A stretch of DNA of 19,495 bases. Source: Woeseia sp964560775 (GTDB lineage Bacteria > Pseudomonadota > Gammaproteobacteria > Steroidobacterales > Woeseiaceae). A model generated the notes under the pieces. It was not told the DNA's origin and searched no databases. It was given only the letters and a program-made list of their open reading frames with translations. Positions 1 to 7,040 of this stretch are shown piece after piece (the stretch's first letter is position 1; the number at the start of each line of letters is the position of its first letter). The stretch covers positions 1 through 19,495 of the forward strand of contig CAZLNH010000290.1 in NCBI GenBank assembly GCA_964560775.1. The letters are read 5' to 3'. Both the position numbers and the translations under genes were made by a program.

Positions 1-30
1 ACCGTGCGCAAGGCCCTGCGCGCGCAATGA
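1..30 (+). CDS. possible 3' end of an upstream gene (partial)
   Basis: Frame 1 reads nine codons (TVRKALRAQ) to a TGA at 28-30, so this could be the C-terminus of a gene that starts left of the window. The other two plus frames also close within about 45 bases, so the frame choice is a guess based only on composition. Nothing can be said of its function. The 122 bases to the next start hold no other gene that I can support. Confidence 0.2.
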   Translation, partial: TVRKALRAQ

Positions 31-69
31 ACTGAGGCCGTAGACGGCAAGACACTGGTTGTGCCCGGA

Positions 70-85
70 CGGCATGGCCATGCCG
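70..85. repeat. 16-bp perfect palindrome upstream of mmsA
   Basis: CGGCATGGCCATGCCG is a perfect inverted repeat without a spacer, 67 bases before the mmsA start. It has no T-run and so is not an obvious terminator. Its position would suit an operator for a dimeric regulator of mmsA, or a hairpin behind the upstream gene. The regulatory role is inference only. Confidence 0.35.
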
Positions 86-152
86 ACATCCCCGGCCGCG
101 CCGCTGTCAAAGTGAGACGGCGTACCACCCGATATGACACAGGACCAGGACC

Positions 153-1670
153 ATGGCAGAAAAAGCATCCGCACTGAAATCCATACGCCGCATCCCGAAC
201 TGGATCGACGGCAAGCTGATTGACGCCAGCTCCGGCAATACCTCGGCTGTATTCGATTCTGCGACAGGTCGGCAATGCGCCGAGGTCCAGATGTCGACCG
301 CGGCCGATGCCGAGGCGGCCGTCACGGCCGCGGCAAACGCGTTTCCGGCATGGTCGGCAACACCGGTAATGCGGCGGGCACGGGTCATGTTCCGGTTAAA
401 GGAGTTGATCGAGCGTGATCGCAAGGAGATCGCTGCACTGATCACCGAGGAACACGGCAAGGTGCTGCACGATGCCGACGGGTCGATACAGCGCGGCCTC
501 GAAGTAGTTGAGTTTGCCTGCGGCATTCCGCACCTGATCAAGGGTGAATTCAGCGACCAGGTAGGGACCGGCGTTGATACGCATTCACTGCGTCAGCCGA
601 TCGGCGTCTGTGCCGGTATCACGCCTTTTAATTTTCCGGCGATGGTGCCGATGTGGATGTTTCCGCTGGCAATCGCCTGCGGCAATACCTTTGTCCTGAA
701 GCCTTCAGAAAAGGATCCCGGCTGCTCGCTCAAGTGGGCGGAATTGCTGAAGGAAGCCGGCTTGCCAGACGGTGTATTCAATGTCGTGCAAGGTGACCAT
801 GTCGCTGTCAATACGCTGCTGGGCGAACCGCGCGTCGGTGCCGTCAGCTTCGTCGGTTCGACGCCCGTCGCAGAACACGTCTACCGGACTGCATCCGAGC
901 ACGGCAAGCGTGTGCAGGCGTTGGGTGGCGCCAAGAATCACCTGGTAGTCATGCCGGACGCCGATATGGCGCAGGCCGCCGATGCGCTGGTCGGTGCCGG
1001 CTATGGCTCCGCCGGTGAACGTTGCATGGCGATCTCCGCTGTCGTGACAGTCGGCGATGCGGCGGAGCGGCTGCTCGAGGAATTGCTGCCGCGTATAGAG
1101 GCACTGCGCATCGGCCCCGGCACCGACAACAACAACGACATGGGACCACTCATCACCGCCGAGCATCGCGACAAGGTCCGGTCCTATATCGATCTCGGTG
1201 AGCAGGAAGGCGCAACGCTGCTCGTGGACGGACGCACACATGAGATCACCAAGTCCCCCGGGTATTTCCTTGGCCCGACGTTATTCGATAACACGACGCA
1301 AGACATGCGGGTCTACCAGGAAGAGATCTTCGGGCCGGTATTGACGATGACGCGGGTCGACACGTTCGACGATGCCATTGCTTTGATCAACGATCATGAA
1401 TACGGCAATGGCACGGCAATATTTACTCGTGACGGCGATGCGGCACGCGAATTTTCCCAGCGCATCCTCGTCGGAATGGTCGGTATCAACGTACCGATTC
1501 CTGTGCCACTGGCCTTTCACAGTTTCGGTGGCTGGAAACGTTCGCTGTTCGGCGACATGTCGATCTATGGCATGGAGGGTGTGCGTTTCTACACGCGCCT
1601 GAAAACTGTCACTTCGCGATGGCCGACGGGTATCCGGACGGGCGCGGATTTCTCCATGCCGACAATGTGA
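153..1670 (+). CDS. mmsA: methylmalonate-semialdehyde dehydrogenase (CoA-acylating)
   Basis: This 505-residue protein belongs to the aldehyde dehydrogenase superfamily, MMSDH branch. The branch makes propionyl-CoA (or acetyl-CoA) from methylmalonate (or malonate) semialdehyde with NAD and CoA, at the end of valine, thymine or inositol breakdown in the cytosol. Visible landmarks are the cofactor-binding stretch ITPFNFP (156-162), KPSE (183-186), LGGAKNH (257-263), where most ALDHs have ELGGK with the general-base Glu, and the nucleophile Cys291 in GSAGERCMA. Replacing that Glu with the GGAKNH signature is the hallmark of the acylating MMSDH family. Length is normal. The ATG at 153 is preceded by AGGA-like sequence and gives the expected N-terminus ending in PNWIDG. 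No other valine-pathway gene (mmsB, enoyl-CoA hydratase) lies downstream; a repeat block follows 22 bases after the stop. Confidence 0.95.
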   Translation: MAEKASALKSIRRIPNWIDGKLIDASSGNTSAVFDSATGRQCAEVQMSTAADAEAAVTAAANAFPAWSATPVMRRARVMFRLKELIERDRKEIAALITEEHGKVLHDADGSIQRGLEVVEFACGIPHLIKGEFSDQVGTGVDTHSLRQPIGVCAGITPFNFPAMVPMWMFPLAIACGNTFVLKPSEKDPGCSLKWAELLKEAGLPDGVFNVVQGDHVAVNTLLGEPRVGAVSFVGSTPVAEHVYRTASEHGKRVQALGGAKNHLVVMPDADMAQAADALVGAGYGSAGERCMAISAVVTVGDAAERLLEELLPRIEALRIGPGTDNNNDMGPLITAEHRDKVRSYIDLGEQEGATLLVDGRTHEITKSPGYFLGPTLFDNTTQDMRVYQEEIFGPVLTMTRVDTFDDAIALINDHEYGNGTAIFTRDGDAAREFSQRILVGMVGINVPIPVPLAFHSFGGWKRSLFGDMSIYGMEGVRFYTRLKTVTSRWPTGIRTGADFSMPTM

Positions 1671-1692
1671 GGATCACAACGGGCCCGAAAAA

Positions 1693-1883
1693 GCCGTCAT
1701 TGCAGGGCGAGACAACTGCGCCGTCATTGCGGGGCGAGGCAACTGCGCCGTCATTGCGGGGCGTGGCAACTGCGCCGTCATTGCGGGGCGAGGCAACTGC
1801 GCCGTCATTGCAGGGCGAGGCAACTGCGCCGTCATTGCGGGCCGAGGCAACTGCGCCGTCATTGCGGGCCGAGGCAACTGCGC
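1693..1883. repeat. left tandem array: seven 27-bp units
   Basis: Seven consecutive 27-bp units begin at 1693, 1720, 1747, 1774, 1801, 1828 and 1855. Each starts GCCGTCATTGCG and ends GGCAACTGC, with a few substitutions in the middle (GGGGCGAG, GGGGCGTG, CAGGGCGAG, GGGCCGAG). They run straight into the full palindromic element at 1884. Each unit looks like the first 34 bases of that element with an internal 9-base deletion (AGCCCGCAG missing). Because 27 is a multiple of three, both strands stay open and give false reading frames; I do not regard these as genes. Confidence 0.95.
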
Positions 1884-1979
1884 CGTCATTGCGAGCCCGC
1901 AGGGCGTGGCAACCTCGTGACCCTGGCAGAGTCATTTTCATTGCGAGGTCGCCACGTCGCTGCGCTCCTCGCGATGACG
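1884..1979. repeat. palindromic intergenic element, copy 1 (96-bp core)
   Basis: The core begins CGTCATTGCGAGCCCGCAGG and ends CTCCTCGCGATGACG, so its termini are inverted repeats. The middle carries GTGGCAACCTCG, a GGCAGAGTCATT motif and GGTCGCCAC. Copies 2 and 3 share this layout and length in the same orientation. No ORF or transposase is present, so if mobile it is non-autonomous (MITE/REP-like). Both its ends are extended by tandem copies. It occupies the gap between mmsA and the metF-like gene. Confidence 0.85.
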
Positions 1980-2047
1980 GGCTGCGCTCCTCGCGATGAC
2001 GGGCTGCGCTCCTCGCGATGACGGGCTGCGCTCCTCGCGATGACGGG
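1960..2047. repeat. right tandem array: four 22-bp units
   Basis: Four identical 22-bp units (CTGCGCTCCTCGCGATGACG plus GG) occupy 1960-1981, 1982-2003, 2004-2025 and 2026-2047. The first is the right end of the core element; the other three are perfect amplified copies. Perfect identity contrasts with the diverged left array and suggests a more recent expansion, or ongoing homogenisation. Confidence 0.95.
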
Positions 2048-2050
2048 TAA

Positions 2051-2078
2051 TTGCCGCGCCGGTCGGCGGTCGTATAAG
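2051..2078 (+). promoter_or_regulatory. candidate sigma70-type promoter of the metF-cox cluster
   Basis: TTGCCG (2051-2056) and TATAAG (2073-2078) are separated by 16 bases, matching the -35/-10 consensus at 4 of 6 and 5 of 6 positions. Initiation would fall about 25 bases before the ATG at 2111. The site begins 3 bases after the last 22-bp repeat unit, so changes in the array could affect it. Called from base pattern only. Confidence 0.4.
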
Positions 2079-2110
2079 GTGGGCTTTGCCTGGCCTCGCG
2101 GAAATCGTTA

Positions 2111-3007
2111 ATGAATAAAGCTGACAATCCATTCCGGAAATGCCTCGAATCCGGTCATTTTGCACTGACTGCGGAACTGACGCCGCCTCGAGGTACGGAT
2201 CTCGCGTCGCTCACTGAAGCGGCGAATACGCTGAAGCCTGCGGTAAACGCCATTAACCTGACGGACGGGGCCGGCGCGCGTATTCGTATGTCGAGCCTTC
2301 CGGCGGCCATTCATGTCAAGCAGTGCGGCGTCGAACCGGTGCTGCAGGTGACCTGTCGTGACCGGAATCGCATTGCCATCCAGGCGGACCTGCTGGGTGC
2401 CGCGGCATTCGGCGTCCGAAATGTACTGGTGCTTCGTGGCGATGATGTTGGCGCGGACGGCGATGCAGCCGCGGTTTTCGATTTCAATTCGCGCTCATTG
2501 CTGCGGGCCATGCGCGAGATGCGACACGGCCGGACGACGTCCGGCGACACGCTGACAACCACACCTGAGTTTTTCTGTGGCGCGGCGGATACGCCGGTTG
2601 AGCCGGACGGCAACTGGTCGCCGGAATCGCTGATCGCAAAAGCCGAGGCCGGCGCCAGGTTCGTGCAAACACAGTTTTGCTTTGACATGGACCTGATGGC
2701 GCGCTACATGCAGGCGTTGGCATCGCATGGCCTGACCGACAGCCTTTACTTCCTGGTCGGGCTGGGCCCGCTGCGGTCTGCCAAAAGCGCACGCTGGATG
2801 CGCGACAATCTGTATGGGACGATCATGCCCGACGGCGTGATCCGCCGCATGGAGGCTGCACGCGACCCGCGCCAGGAAGGCATCGCGATCTGCGCCGAAC
2901 TGCTGCAGGCGGCGCGCGACATTCCGGGGGTCTCGGGCGCGCACCTGATGGCCCCCGGGCAGGCGAGTGCCATTGTGGCGTCAGTACAATTGGCGGGCAT
3001 GTTGTAG
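2111..3007 (+). CDS. methylenetetrahydrofolate reductase family protein (MetF-like)
   Basis: This 298-residue TIM-barrel flavoprotein of the MTHFR family is close in length to E. coli MetF (about 296). The family reduces 5,10-methylene-THF to 5-methyl-THF with FAD in the cytosol. Visible family landmarks are AELTPPRG (21-28) with the catalytic-type Glu22, INLTDGAGARIRMS (48-61), QVTCRDRNR (79-87), VLVLRGDD (105-112), and FVQTQFCFD (184-192) with a Gln in the folate-contacting position. The ATG at 2111 gives the natural N-terminus; its ribosome site is weak (GCGGAA). It heads a plus-strand run with CoxG/CoxS/CoxM/XdhC homologues, so it may be a specialised paralogue processing one-carbon units from a demethylation or hydroxylation pathway rather than the housekeeping MetF. 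That role is inference. Confidence 0.85.
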   Translation: MNKADNPFRKCLESGHFALTAELTPPRGTDLASLTEAANTLKPAVNAINLTDGAGARIRMSSLPAAIHVKQCGVEPVLQVTCRDRNRIAIQADLLGAAAFGVRNVLVLRGDDVGADGDAAAVFDFNSRSLLRAMREMRHGRTTSGDTLTTTPEFFCGAADTPVEPDGNWSPESLIAKAEAGARFVQTQFCFDMDLMARYMQALASHGLTDSLYFLVGLGPLRSAKSARWMRDNLYGTIMPDGVIRRMEAARDPRQEGIAICAELLQAARDIPGVSGAHLMAPGQASAIVASVQLAGML

Positions 3008-3037
3008 GCGGGCAGCCAGTCTGGCCCGGGCCAATTT

Positions 3038-3073
3038 CCCGCCGTCGAGGCAGATTTGCCTGAGTCCGGCGGG
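3038..3073 (+). other. hairpin between metF-like gene and coxG
   Basis: CCCGCCG (3038-3044) pairs with CGGCGGG (3067-3073), and AGGCA (3048-3052) pairs with TGCCT (3057-3061) inside it around a GATT loop. There is no T-run, so this is not a classical terminator. In a 102-base gap within a co-directional cluster it might tune read-through or mRNA stability, but this is unproven. Confidence 0.35.
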
Positions 3074-3109
3074 CTGCTGCGCCAGTGCCGCAGGAGAGAG
3101 AGCGAAGCG

Positions 3110-3679
3110 ATGGACATCAAAGGCGAATATCGCATCCGCGCGCCGCGTGAACAGGTTTGGGCGGCACTGAATGACCCGGAGATGCTGGCCAAGTGCATAC
3201 CGGGCTGCGAAGCACTGGAACGCGTCACTGACTCCGCGCTGAAAGGGCGAATCCGCGCAGCGATCGGCCCGGTTCGGGCAACCTTCAACACGCGAATAAC
3301 ACTCGAGAACCTCAATCCACCTGCCAGCTATACGCTGGCGGGGGAAAGCAAGGCCGGTGCCGCAGGCTTCGGAAAAGGCAGTGCCGATGTCACGCTGGAG
3401 CCTGTCGATGACGGTACACTGCTCAAGTACAACGCCCGGTTCAAGGTCGGCGGCAAGCTCGCCCAGATCGGATCGCGGCTCGTTGCCGGCGCGACGGAGA
3501 AAACGGCCGATGAGTTCTTCGGCAACCTGTCCCGCGAACTGGACTCAGGCGCTGCCGATACGTCCGTCGACAGCACGTCCGGGACTGGCACCGGGCAATC
3601 CGGTGTGCGTAAGCGGATGCTTGCCATCGGTGCTGCCGTTGCTGTGCTGCTCGCAGTGTGGCTACTGCTGCGAGAGTAA
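3110..3679 (+). CDS. coxG: CoxG-like SRPBCC protein with C-terminal membrane anchor
   Basis: This 189-residue protein has a START/SRPBCC fold. The N-terminus MDIKGEYRIRAPREQVW and the motif DPEMLAKCIPGCEALE (23-38) are the standard opening of the CoxG / carbon monoxide dehydrogenase subunit G family. The last residues, about 168-187 (MLAIGAAVAVLLAVWLLL), form a single hydrophobic helix, so the protein is probably tail-anchored in the inner membrane. CoxG proteins associate their molybdenum hydroxylase with the membrane and quinone pool. The start at 3110 is preferred over an in-frame ATG at 3056, because it restores the conserved N-terminus and has GGAGAG upstream. The stop lies within a 12-bp palindrome (AAAAGGCCTTTT, 3678-3689), 17 bases before coxS. 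Confidence 0.88.
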   Translation: MDIKGEYRIRAPREQVWAALNDPEMLAKCIPGCEALERVTDSALKGRIRAAIGPVRATFNTRITLENLNPPASYTLAGESKAGAAGFGKGSADVTLEPVDDGTLLKYNARFKVGGKLAQIGSRLVAGATEKTADEFFGNLSRELDSGAADTSVDSTSGTGTGQSGVRKRMLAIGAAVAVLLAVWLLLRE

Positions 3680-3696
3680 AAGGCCTTTTGGAATAT

Positions 3697-4170
3697 ATGA
3701 CGATCAACGTTGCTTTCAATCTGAACGATGAGCCGGTAAGCGCGGAGGTCGAGGCCCGCACGCTGCTCGTCGACATGCTGCGCGGTCCGCTTGGCCGCAC
3801 CGGTACGCACGTCGGTTGCGATACCAGCCAGTGCGGCGCCTGCGTCGTGCACGTGGACGGGCGCTCGGTCAAGAGTTGCACGATGCTGGCGGTTCAGGTT
3901 GCGGACAGGACCGTGACGACGATAGAAGGCGTTGCGGAAAATGGCAGGTTGCATCCGTTGCAGGAGGCTTTTCGCGAACAGCATGGACTGCAGTGCGGCT
4001 TTTGTACGCCGGGCATGATCATGAGCGCGCTCGAGTTACTACAGAACAATTCCGATCCCACTGACGATGAGATTCGCTACTGGCTGGAAGGAAATCTGTG
4101 CCGCTGCACCGGTTACCAGAATATTGTGCGGGCAATTCGTGCGGCAGCGGCTGCGATGCGCGACAAGTGA
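3697..4170 (+). CDS. coxS: [2Fe-2S] small subunit of xanthine/CO-dehydrogenase-family hydroxylase
   Basis: This 157-residue protein has the usual length and the two-domain layout of CoxS/XdhC-type iron-sulfur subunits. The N-terminal plant-ferredoxin-like domain carries Cys41, Cys46, Cys49 and Cys61 (CDTSQCGAC...SC). The C-terminal helical domain carries Cys100, Cys103, Cys135 and Cys137 (CGFC...CRC). Together they bind two [2Fe-2S] clusters that pass electrons from the molybdenum site to the FAD subunit. The ATG at 3697 gives the canonical start; an upstream in-frame start at 3658 would overlap coxG and add unrelated residues. The gene follows coxG by 17 bases and precedes coxM by 42, indicating one operon. 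All eight cluster ligands are intact, so the subunit looks functional although no partner large subunit is present here. Confidence 0.93.
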   Translation: MTINVAFNLNDEPVSAEVEARTLLVDMLRGPLGRTGTHVGCDTSQCGACVVHVDGRSVKSCTMLAVQVADRTVTTIEGVAENGRLHPLQEAFREQHGLQCGFCTPGMIMSALELLQNNSDPTDDEIRYWLEGNLCRCTGYQNIVRAIRAAAAAMRDK

Positions 4171-4212
4171 ACCGGCTTGTAACGGAACAGGACGCGGCCA
4201 CGGACCACCGGC

Positions 4213-5022
4213 ATGCATGACTTTGATTATTATCGTCCGGATACGCTGGACGTAGCACTCGCGCTGCTGCGCGAGCATGACGACGCGACATTGCTTGCCG
4301 GCGGCATGACGTTGATCCCTACTTTGAAGTTCCGCCTGGCGCAGCCGGGTGCGCTGGTCGACCTAGGTGCGATCAGAGAACTCCGCGGCATTCGCGACAA
4401 TCGGCAATTCATCGAAGTCGGCGCGATGACAATTCATGCCGATATCGCCGCCAGCTCGCTGATCAGGCAGCGGCTCCCGGCCCTTGCAAGTCTCGTGCGG
4501 TGCGTCGGCGACCCGCAGGTGCGCAATCGCGGCACTATTGGCGGCTCGGTCGCGAATAATGATCCGGCCGCGGACTACCCGGCGGCGGTGCTGGGCCTGA
4601 ACGCAGTGGTCGTTACAGACCGTCGCGAAATTACCGCCGATGAGTTTTTTCCCGGCATGTTCGAAACAGCACTCGAGGAGGGTGAAATTCTCGTTGCGCT
4701 GCGATTCCCGGTGCCGCAACGAGCGGCCTATGCAAAATTTGCAAATCCCGCGTCACGTTACGCCATTGCCGGCGTCATGGTGGTCGAGACCGGTGGTGCA
4801 GATGACGACCGCGTGCGCGTCGCGGTGACTGGTGCGGCGCCCGCTGTGTTTCGGGCTCGAAATATCGAGGCGGCACTAAACGCGAAGTTCAATGTTTCAT
4901 CGCTTGACGGCCTCACGATCGATCCGGATGCATTATCCAGCGACATGCACGCCGACGCGGAATACCGGGCGCACCTGGTAATCACCATGGCCCGCCGGGC
5001 CGTGGAGGAAATCTGTGCCTGA
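4213..5022 (+). CDS. coxM: FAD-binding medium subunit of xanthine/CO-dehydrogenase-family hydroxylase
   Basis: This 269-residue protein opens with the family N-terminus FDYYRPDTLDVALALL. It has both FAD-binding signatures: LLAGGMTLIPTLKFR (27-41) and RNRGTIGGSVANNDPAADYP (104-123). The C-terminal CO-dehydrogenase flavoprotein domain follows. It should accept electrons from the CoxS clusters and pass them to quinone, NAD or oxygen, depending on the enzyme. Length is slightly short of CoxM (about 288) but normal for the wider family, and no frameshift is visible. The stop at 5020-5022 overlaps a possible GTG start at 5015 of a 32-codon ORF leading to the XdhC gene. The usual neighbour at this place, the roughly 770-residue molybdopterin subunit, is missing. 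Confidence 0.93.
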   Translation: MHDFDYYRPDTLDVALALLREHDDATLLAGGMTLIPTLKFRLAQPGALVDLGAIRELRGIRDNRQFIEVGAMTIHADIAASSLIRQRLPALASLVRCVGDPQVRNRGTIGGSVANNDPAADYPAAVLGLNAVVVTDRREITADEFFPGMFETALEEGEILVALRFPVPQRAAYAKFANPASRYAIAGVMVVETGGADDDRVRVAVTGAAPAVFRARNIEAALNAKFNVSSLDGLTIDPDALSSDMHADAEYRAHLVITMARRAVEEICA

Positions 5023-5113
5023 GTTCGTTGCCGCCGGGTCGCCCAGCTTGATCGACGCATGCCGCATGTTGTCACTCGAAGGCCGCCAGGCGTTGCGCCA
5101 TGAATCCGCGTAA
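5015..5113 (+). CDS. possible 32-residue coupling ORF or remnant between coxM and xdhC
   Basis: A GTG at 5015 overlaps the coxM stop by 8 bases. It opens a 32-codon frame ending in TAA at 5111-5113, which overlaps the xdhC start at 5100 by 14 bases. The peptide begins MPEFVAAGSPSLIDACRMLS. Such tight overlaps on both sides suggest translational coupling from coxM into xdhC. A weak resemblance to the opening of large Mo-hydroxylase subunits (a VPRxxDAxxLLTGxG-like pattern) raises the chance that it is the debris of a deleted coxL, but the match is too faint to rely on. There is no strong ribosome site. Confidence 0.25.
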   Translation: MPEFVAAGSPSLIDACRMLSLEGRQALRHESA

Positions 5114-6167
5114 CCTGCTGGCCGCGTTCCAGCGCTGGAGCGATGAAGGCCGCGATCTTGTGCTCGCGACCGTGTATGAAACCGCCGGTTCGACGTACAG
5201 CAAGACGGGCGCACGCATGCTGATGACCGCCGATGGCAGGTTCCAGGGCATGCTGTCAGGCGGCTGCCTCGAAGGCGATCTTGCAGCGCGCGCGCAGGAA
5301 GTAAGCGTTAGTGGTGTGCCCCAGTCGGTAACTTATGACCTGGGCCGGGATGACGAAGAGTTGTGGGGTCTCGGCGTCGGGTGTGATGGCCTGATGCGCA
5401 TCTTTTTGCAACCGCTCGCCGCCGGTTCCGGCTATCAGCCGTTTGCCGCGATGGCGGCCGTCTACGCGGGGGACGAGCCGGCTGTAGCCGTGACGGTGCT
5501 GGAATCGGAATCAGAACTTGTCGAAGCCGGCGCCACGCTGGTCCAGGCCGGGGACCGGTCTACTGCCTGGGGAATTGCCGAATCCGTCCGGCTGGAAACG
5601 GCCAACTGCATTGCAGAGAGCCTCGAACGCACGGCGTCATTTACCCGTATGCAGGACGTAACTGGCCGGAATGTTCGTGTGCTTTACGCGCTGTTGCAGC
5701 CGCCGCCGCGCATTCTCGTACTGGGCGGGGGACCCGATGCCGAGCCGGTCGTCCGCTTGATCGCGGAGCTCGGCTGGCGTGCCATCGTGCAGGATCACCG
5801 GCCTGCCTACATCCAGAGCGGTAACTTTGAGCAGGCCGAGGCCGTACTGAACGAACCGGTGGCCGGATTCGGCAAGCGCATGCCGCTGTCCGGAATCGAT
5901 GCCGTTATCGTCATGAGTCACCATTTGCAATCGGATCGCGCCTACCTCGAGTGGCTTTCCTCGAGCAAGATTGCGTACGTCGGATTGCTCGGGCCAATCG
6001 ATCGGCGGCGCCGGCTGCTCGATGATCTTGGACCGGCTGCCAGCGGGCTGGCCGGGCGCTTGCACGGACCCGCCGGCATGGACATTGGCGGTCGCGGACC
6101 GGCGTCGATTGCACTGTCGATCATTGCCGAGATTCATGAGGTGCTGGCTCGACGGAAGCGGATTTAG
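5100..6167 (+). CDS. xdhC: XdhC/CoxI-family molybdenum cofactor maturation protein
   Basis: This 355-residue protein has both XdhC domains. The N-terminal XdhC_CoxI domain (about 12-105) includes VLATVYETAGSTYSKTGARM (21-40), SGGCLEGD (53-60) and LGVGCDG (91-97). The C-terminal Rossmann domain (about 203-345) includes RILVLGGGPDAEP (204-216), DAVIVMSHHLQSD (267-279) and the LHGPAGMDIGGRGPASIALS motif. Family members bind molybdenum cofactor, promote its sulfuration and deliver it to the large hydroxylase subunit in the cytosol. The presence of an intact maturation factor argues that a functional large subunit exists somewhere in the genome. The ATG at 5100 fits the family start. It is convergent with the TetR gene. 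Confidence 0.9.
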   Translation: MNPRNLLAAFQRWSDEGRDLVLATVYETAGSTYSKTGARMLMTADGRFQGMLSGGCLEGDLAARAQEVSVSGVPQSVTYDLGRDDEELWGLGVGCDGLMRIFLQPLAAGSGYQPFAAMAAVYAGDEPAVAVTVLESESELVEAGATLVQAGDRSTAWGIAESVRLETANCIAESLERTASFTRMQDVTGRNVRVLYALLQPPPRILVLGGGPDAEPVVRLIAELGWRAIVQDHRPAYIQSGNFEQAEAVLNEPVAGFGKRMPLSGIDAVIVMSHHLQSDRAYLEWLSSSKIAYVGLLGPIDRRRRLLDDLGPAASGLAGRLHGPAGMDIGGRGPASIALSIIAEIHEVLARRKRI

Positions 6168-6256
6168 GCGCTTATTTCAGCTCCGCACCGGCATCCCCTG
6201 CTCCTCGGTAGTATCCGTCACCGATCTGATCTGCGAGAACCTGGCTAAACGGCCGT

Positions 6257-6937
6257 TTATTCAGTCTCGGCAGTCGTTCCGTCGTCTTGGGCGTCGCCCG
6301 GCAGGAACACGTTTACAATCAGGTCGATCAGTTCGTCCTGCATCTCCGGCTGGTCGAGATCCAGTCCGGTCGTGCCCTTGACCTCGATTTTCAGGGCCAG
6401 CAGGGCGCCGCCGCACATGCGCATCAGGTTGTACAGCAATGCCGTATTGCCCGCGGGCGCGATACCCGCTTCCTGCAACAGGCTCAGGTCCTGCACCCCT
6501 AATTCAAAAACCGGTTTCAGGTGGCGCTCGATGAGCCACGCGATGCGCGGGTTGTCGTGGCCGGATTCCTGGAACATGATCTTGTGAAGCTCCGGATTCT
6601 TCGCGGCAAACTCTATGAATGTGCGCAGCAGTTCAGCGGTGCGTTCCCGCGGTGGTGTGCCGGAAAGACTGGCGCGCTTCCCGGCGAGCGTGCCGCGAAA
6701 ACGACGATACACGCGATCCGCGGCCGCTCTCCACAGTTCTTCCTTGTTCCGGAAGTGATACGTGATCAGCGGGTGGTGTACTCCCGCGCGCTCGGCGATA
6801 TCGCGCGTGGATGTCCCGCTGAAACCGTTTTCGGCGAACGCTTCCGCGGCGGCATCCAGTAGTTTTTCCTGCGTGCGCAGGCTGCGCTTCTGTTGCTTGC
6901 GGGCTGGCTTGGGTTGCGTCTTCGGCGGATCACTCAT
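6257..6937 (-). CDS. TetR/AcrR-family transcriptional regulator
   Basis: This 226-residue protein starts with a basic tail (MSDPPKTQPKPARKQQKRS). A typical TetR DNA-binding domain follows at about 20-70: TQEKLLDAAAEAFAENGF, then the helix-turn-helix STRDIAERAGVHHPLITYHF. The rest is a helical ligand/dimer domain of no recognised specificity; it contains LHKIMFQESGHDNPR, seen in many TetR proteins of this length. The ATG at 6937 is chosen because longer in-frame starts add unrelated residues; no clear Shine-Dalgarno sequence is seen. It lies 103 bases behind the REC-TonB gene on the same strand and converges on xdhC with 89 bases between. Its target is not evident; the cox-like cluster and the gene itself are candidates. 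Confidence 0.88.
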   Translation of the reverse strand: MSDPPKTQPKPARKQQKRSLRTQEKLLDAAAEAFAENGFSGTSTRDIAERAGVHHPLITYHFRNKEELWRAAADRVYRRFRGTLAGKRASLSGTPPRERTAELLRTFIEFAAKNPELHKIMFQESGHDNPRIAWLIERHLKPVFELGVQDLSLLQEAGIAPAGNTALLYNLMRMCGGALLALKIEVKGTTGLDLDQPEMQDELIDLIVNVFLPGDAQDDGTTAETE

Positions 6938-6984
6938 TACGACAATCCGGGCACGACCGTTGCCACAGAGTATCGATATTGATG

Positions 6985-7008
6985 GTGCCCGGCAATCAGG
7001 CCGGGCAC
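6985..7008 (-). terminator. hairpin behind the REC-TonB gene (possible terminator)
   Basis: GTGCCCGGC and GCCGGGCAC form a 9-bp perfect stem with a 6-base loop, about 32 bases after the minus-strand stop at 7041 and 47 bases before the TetR start. No U-tract follows, so intrinsic termination would be weak. It may instead be an mRNA-end stabiliser. A short TATCGATA palindrome (6971-6978) between it and the TetR start could be an operator half-site. Confidence 0.35.
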
Positions 7009-7040
7009 TGCCGCGTCCGGCTTGCGGGGTAAGCCCGGAC

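Noticed and set aside
1619..1999. Plus-strand open frame of 126 codons with APSLRGEAT-like repeats
   Set aside because: It is created by the 27-bp repeat units (length divisible by three), overlaps the mmsA end, and has no family features or ribosome site.
1693..2047. CRISPR array
   Set aside because: Units are directly adjacent with no unique spacers and vary between arrays; no cas gene is present.
1609..2127. Minus-strand open frames rich in SSRGAQ and MTAQLPRPA repeats
   Set aside because: These are translations of the tandem arrays; such SSRGA-type peptides are the usual artefact of this palindromic repeat.
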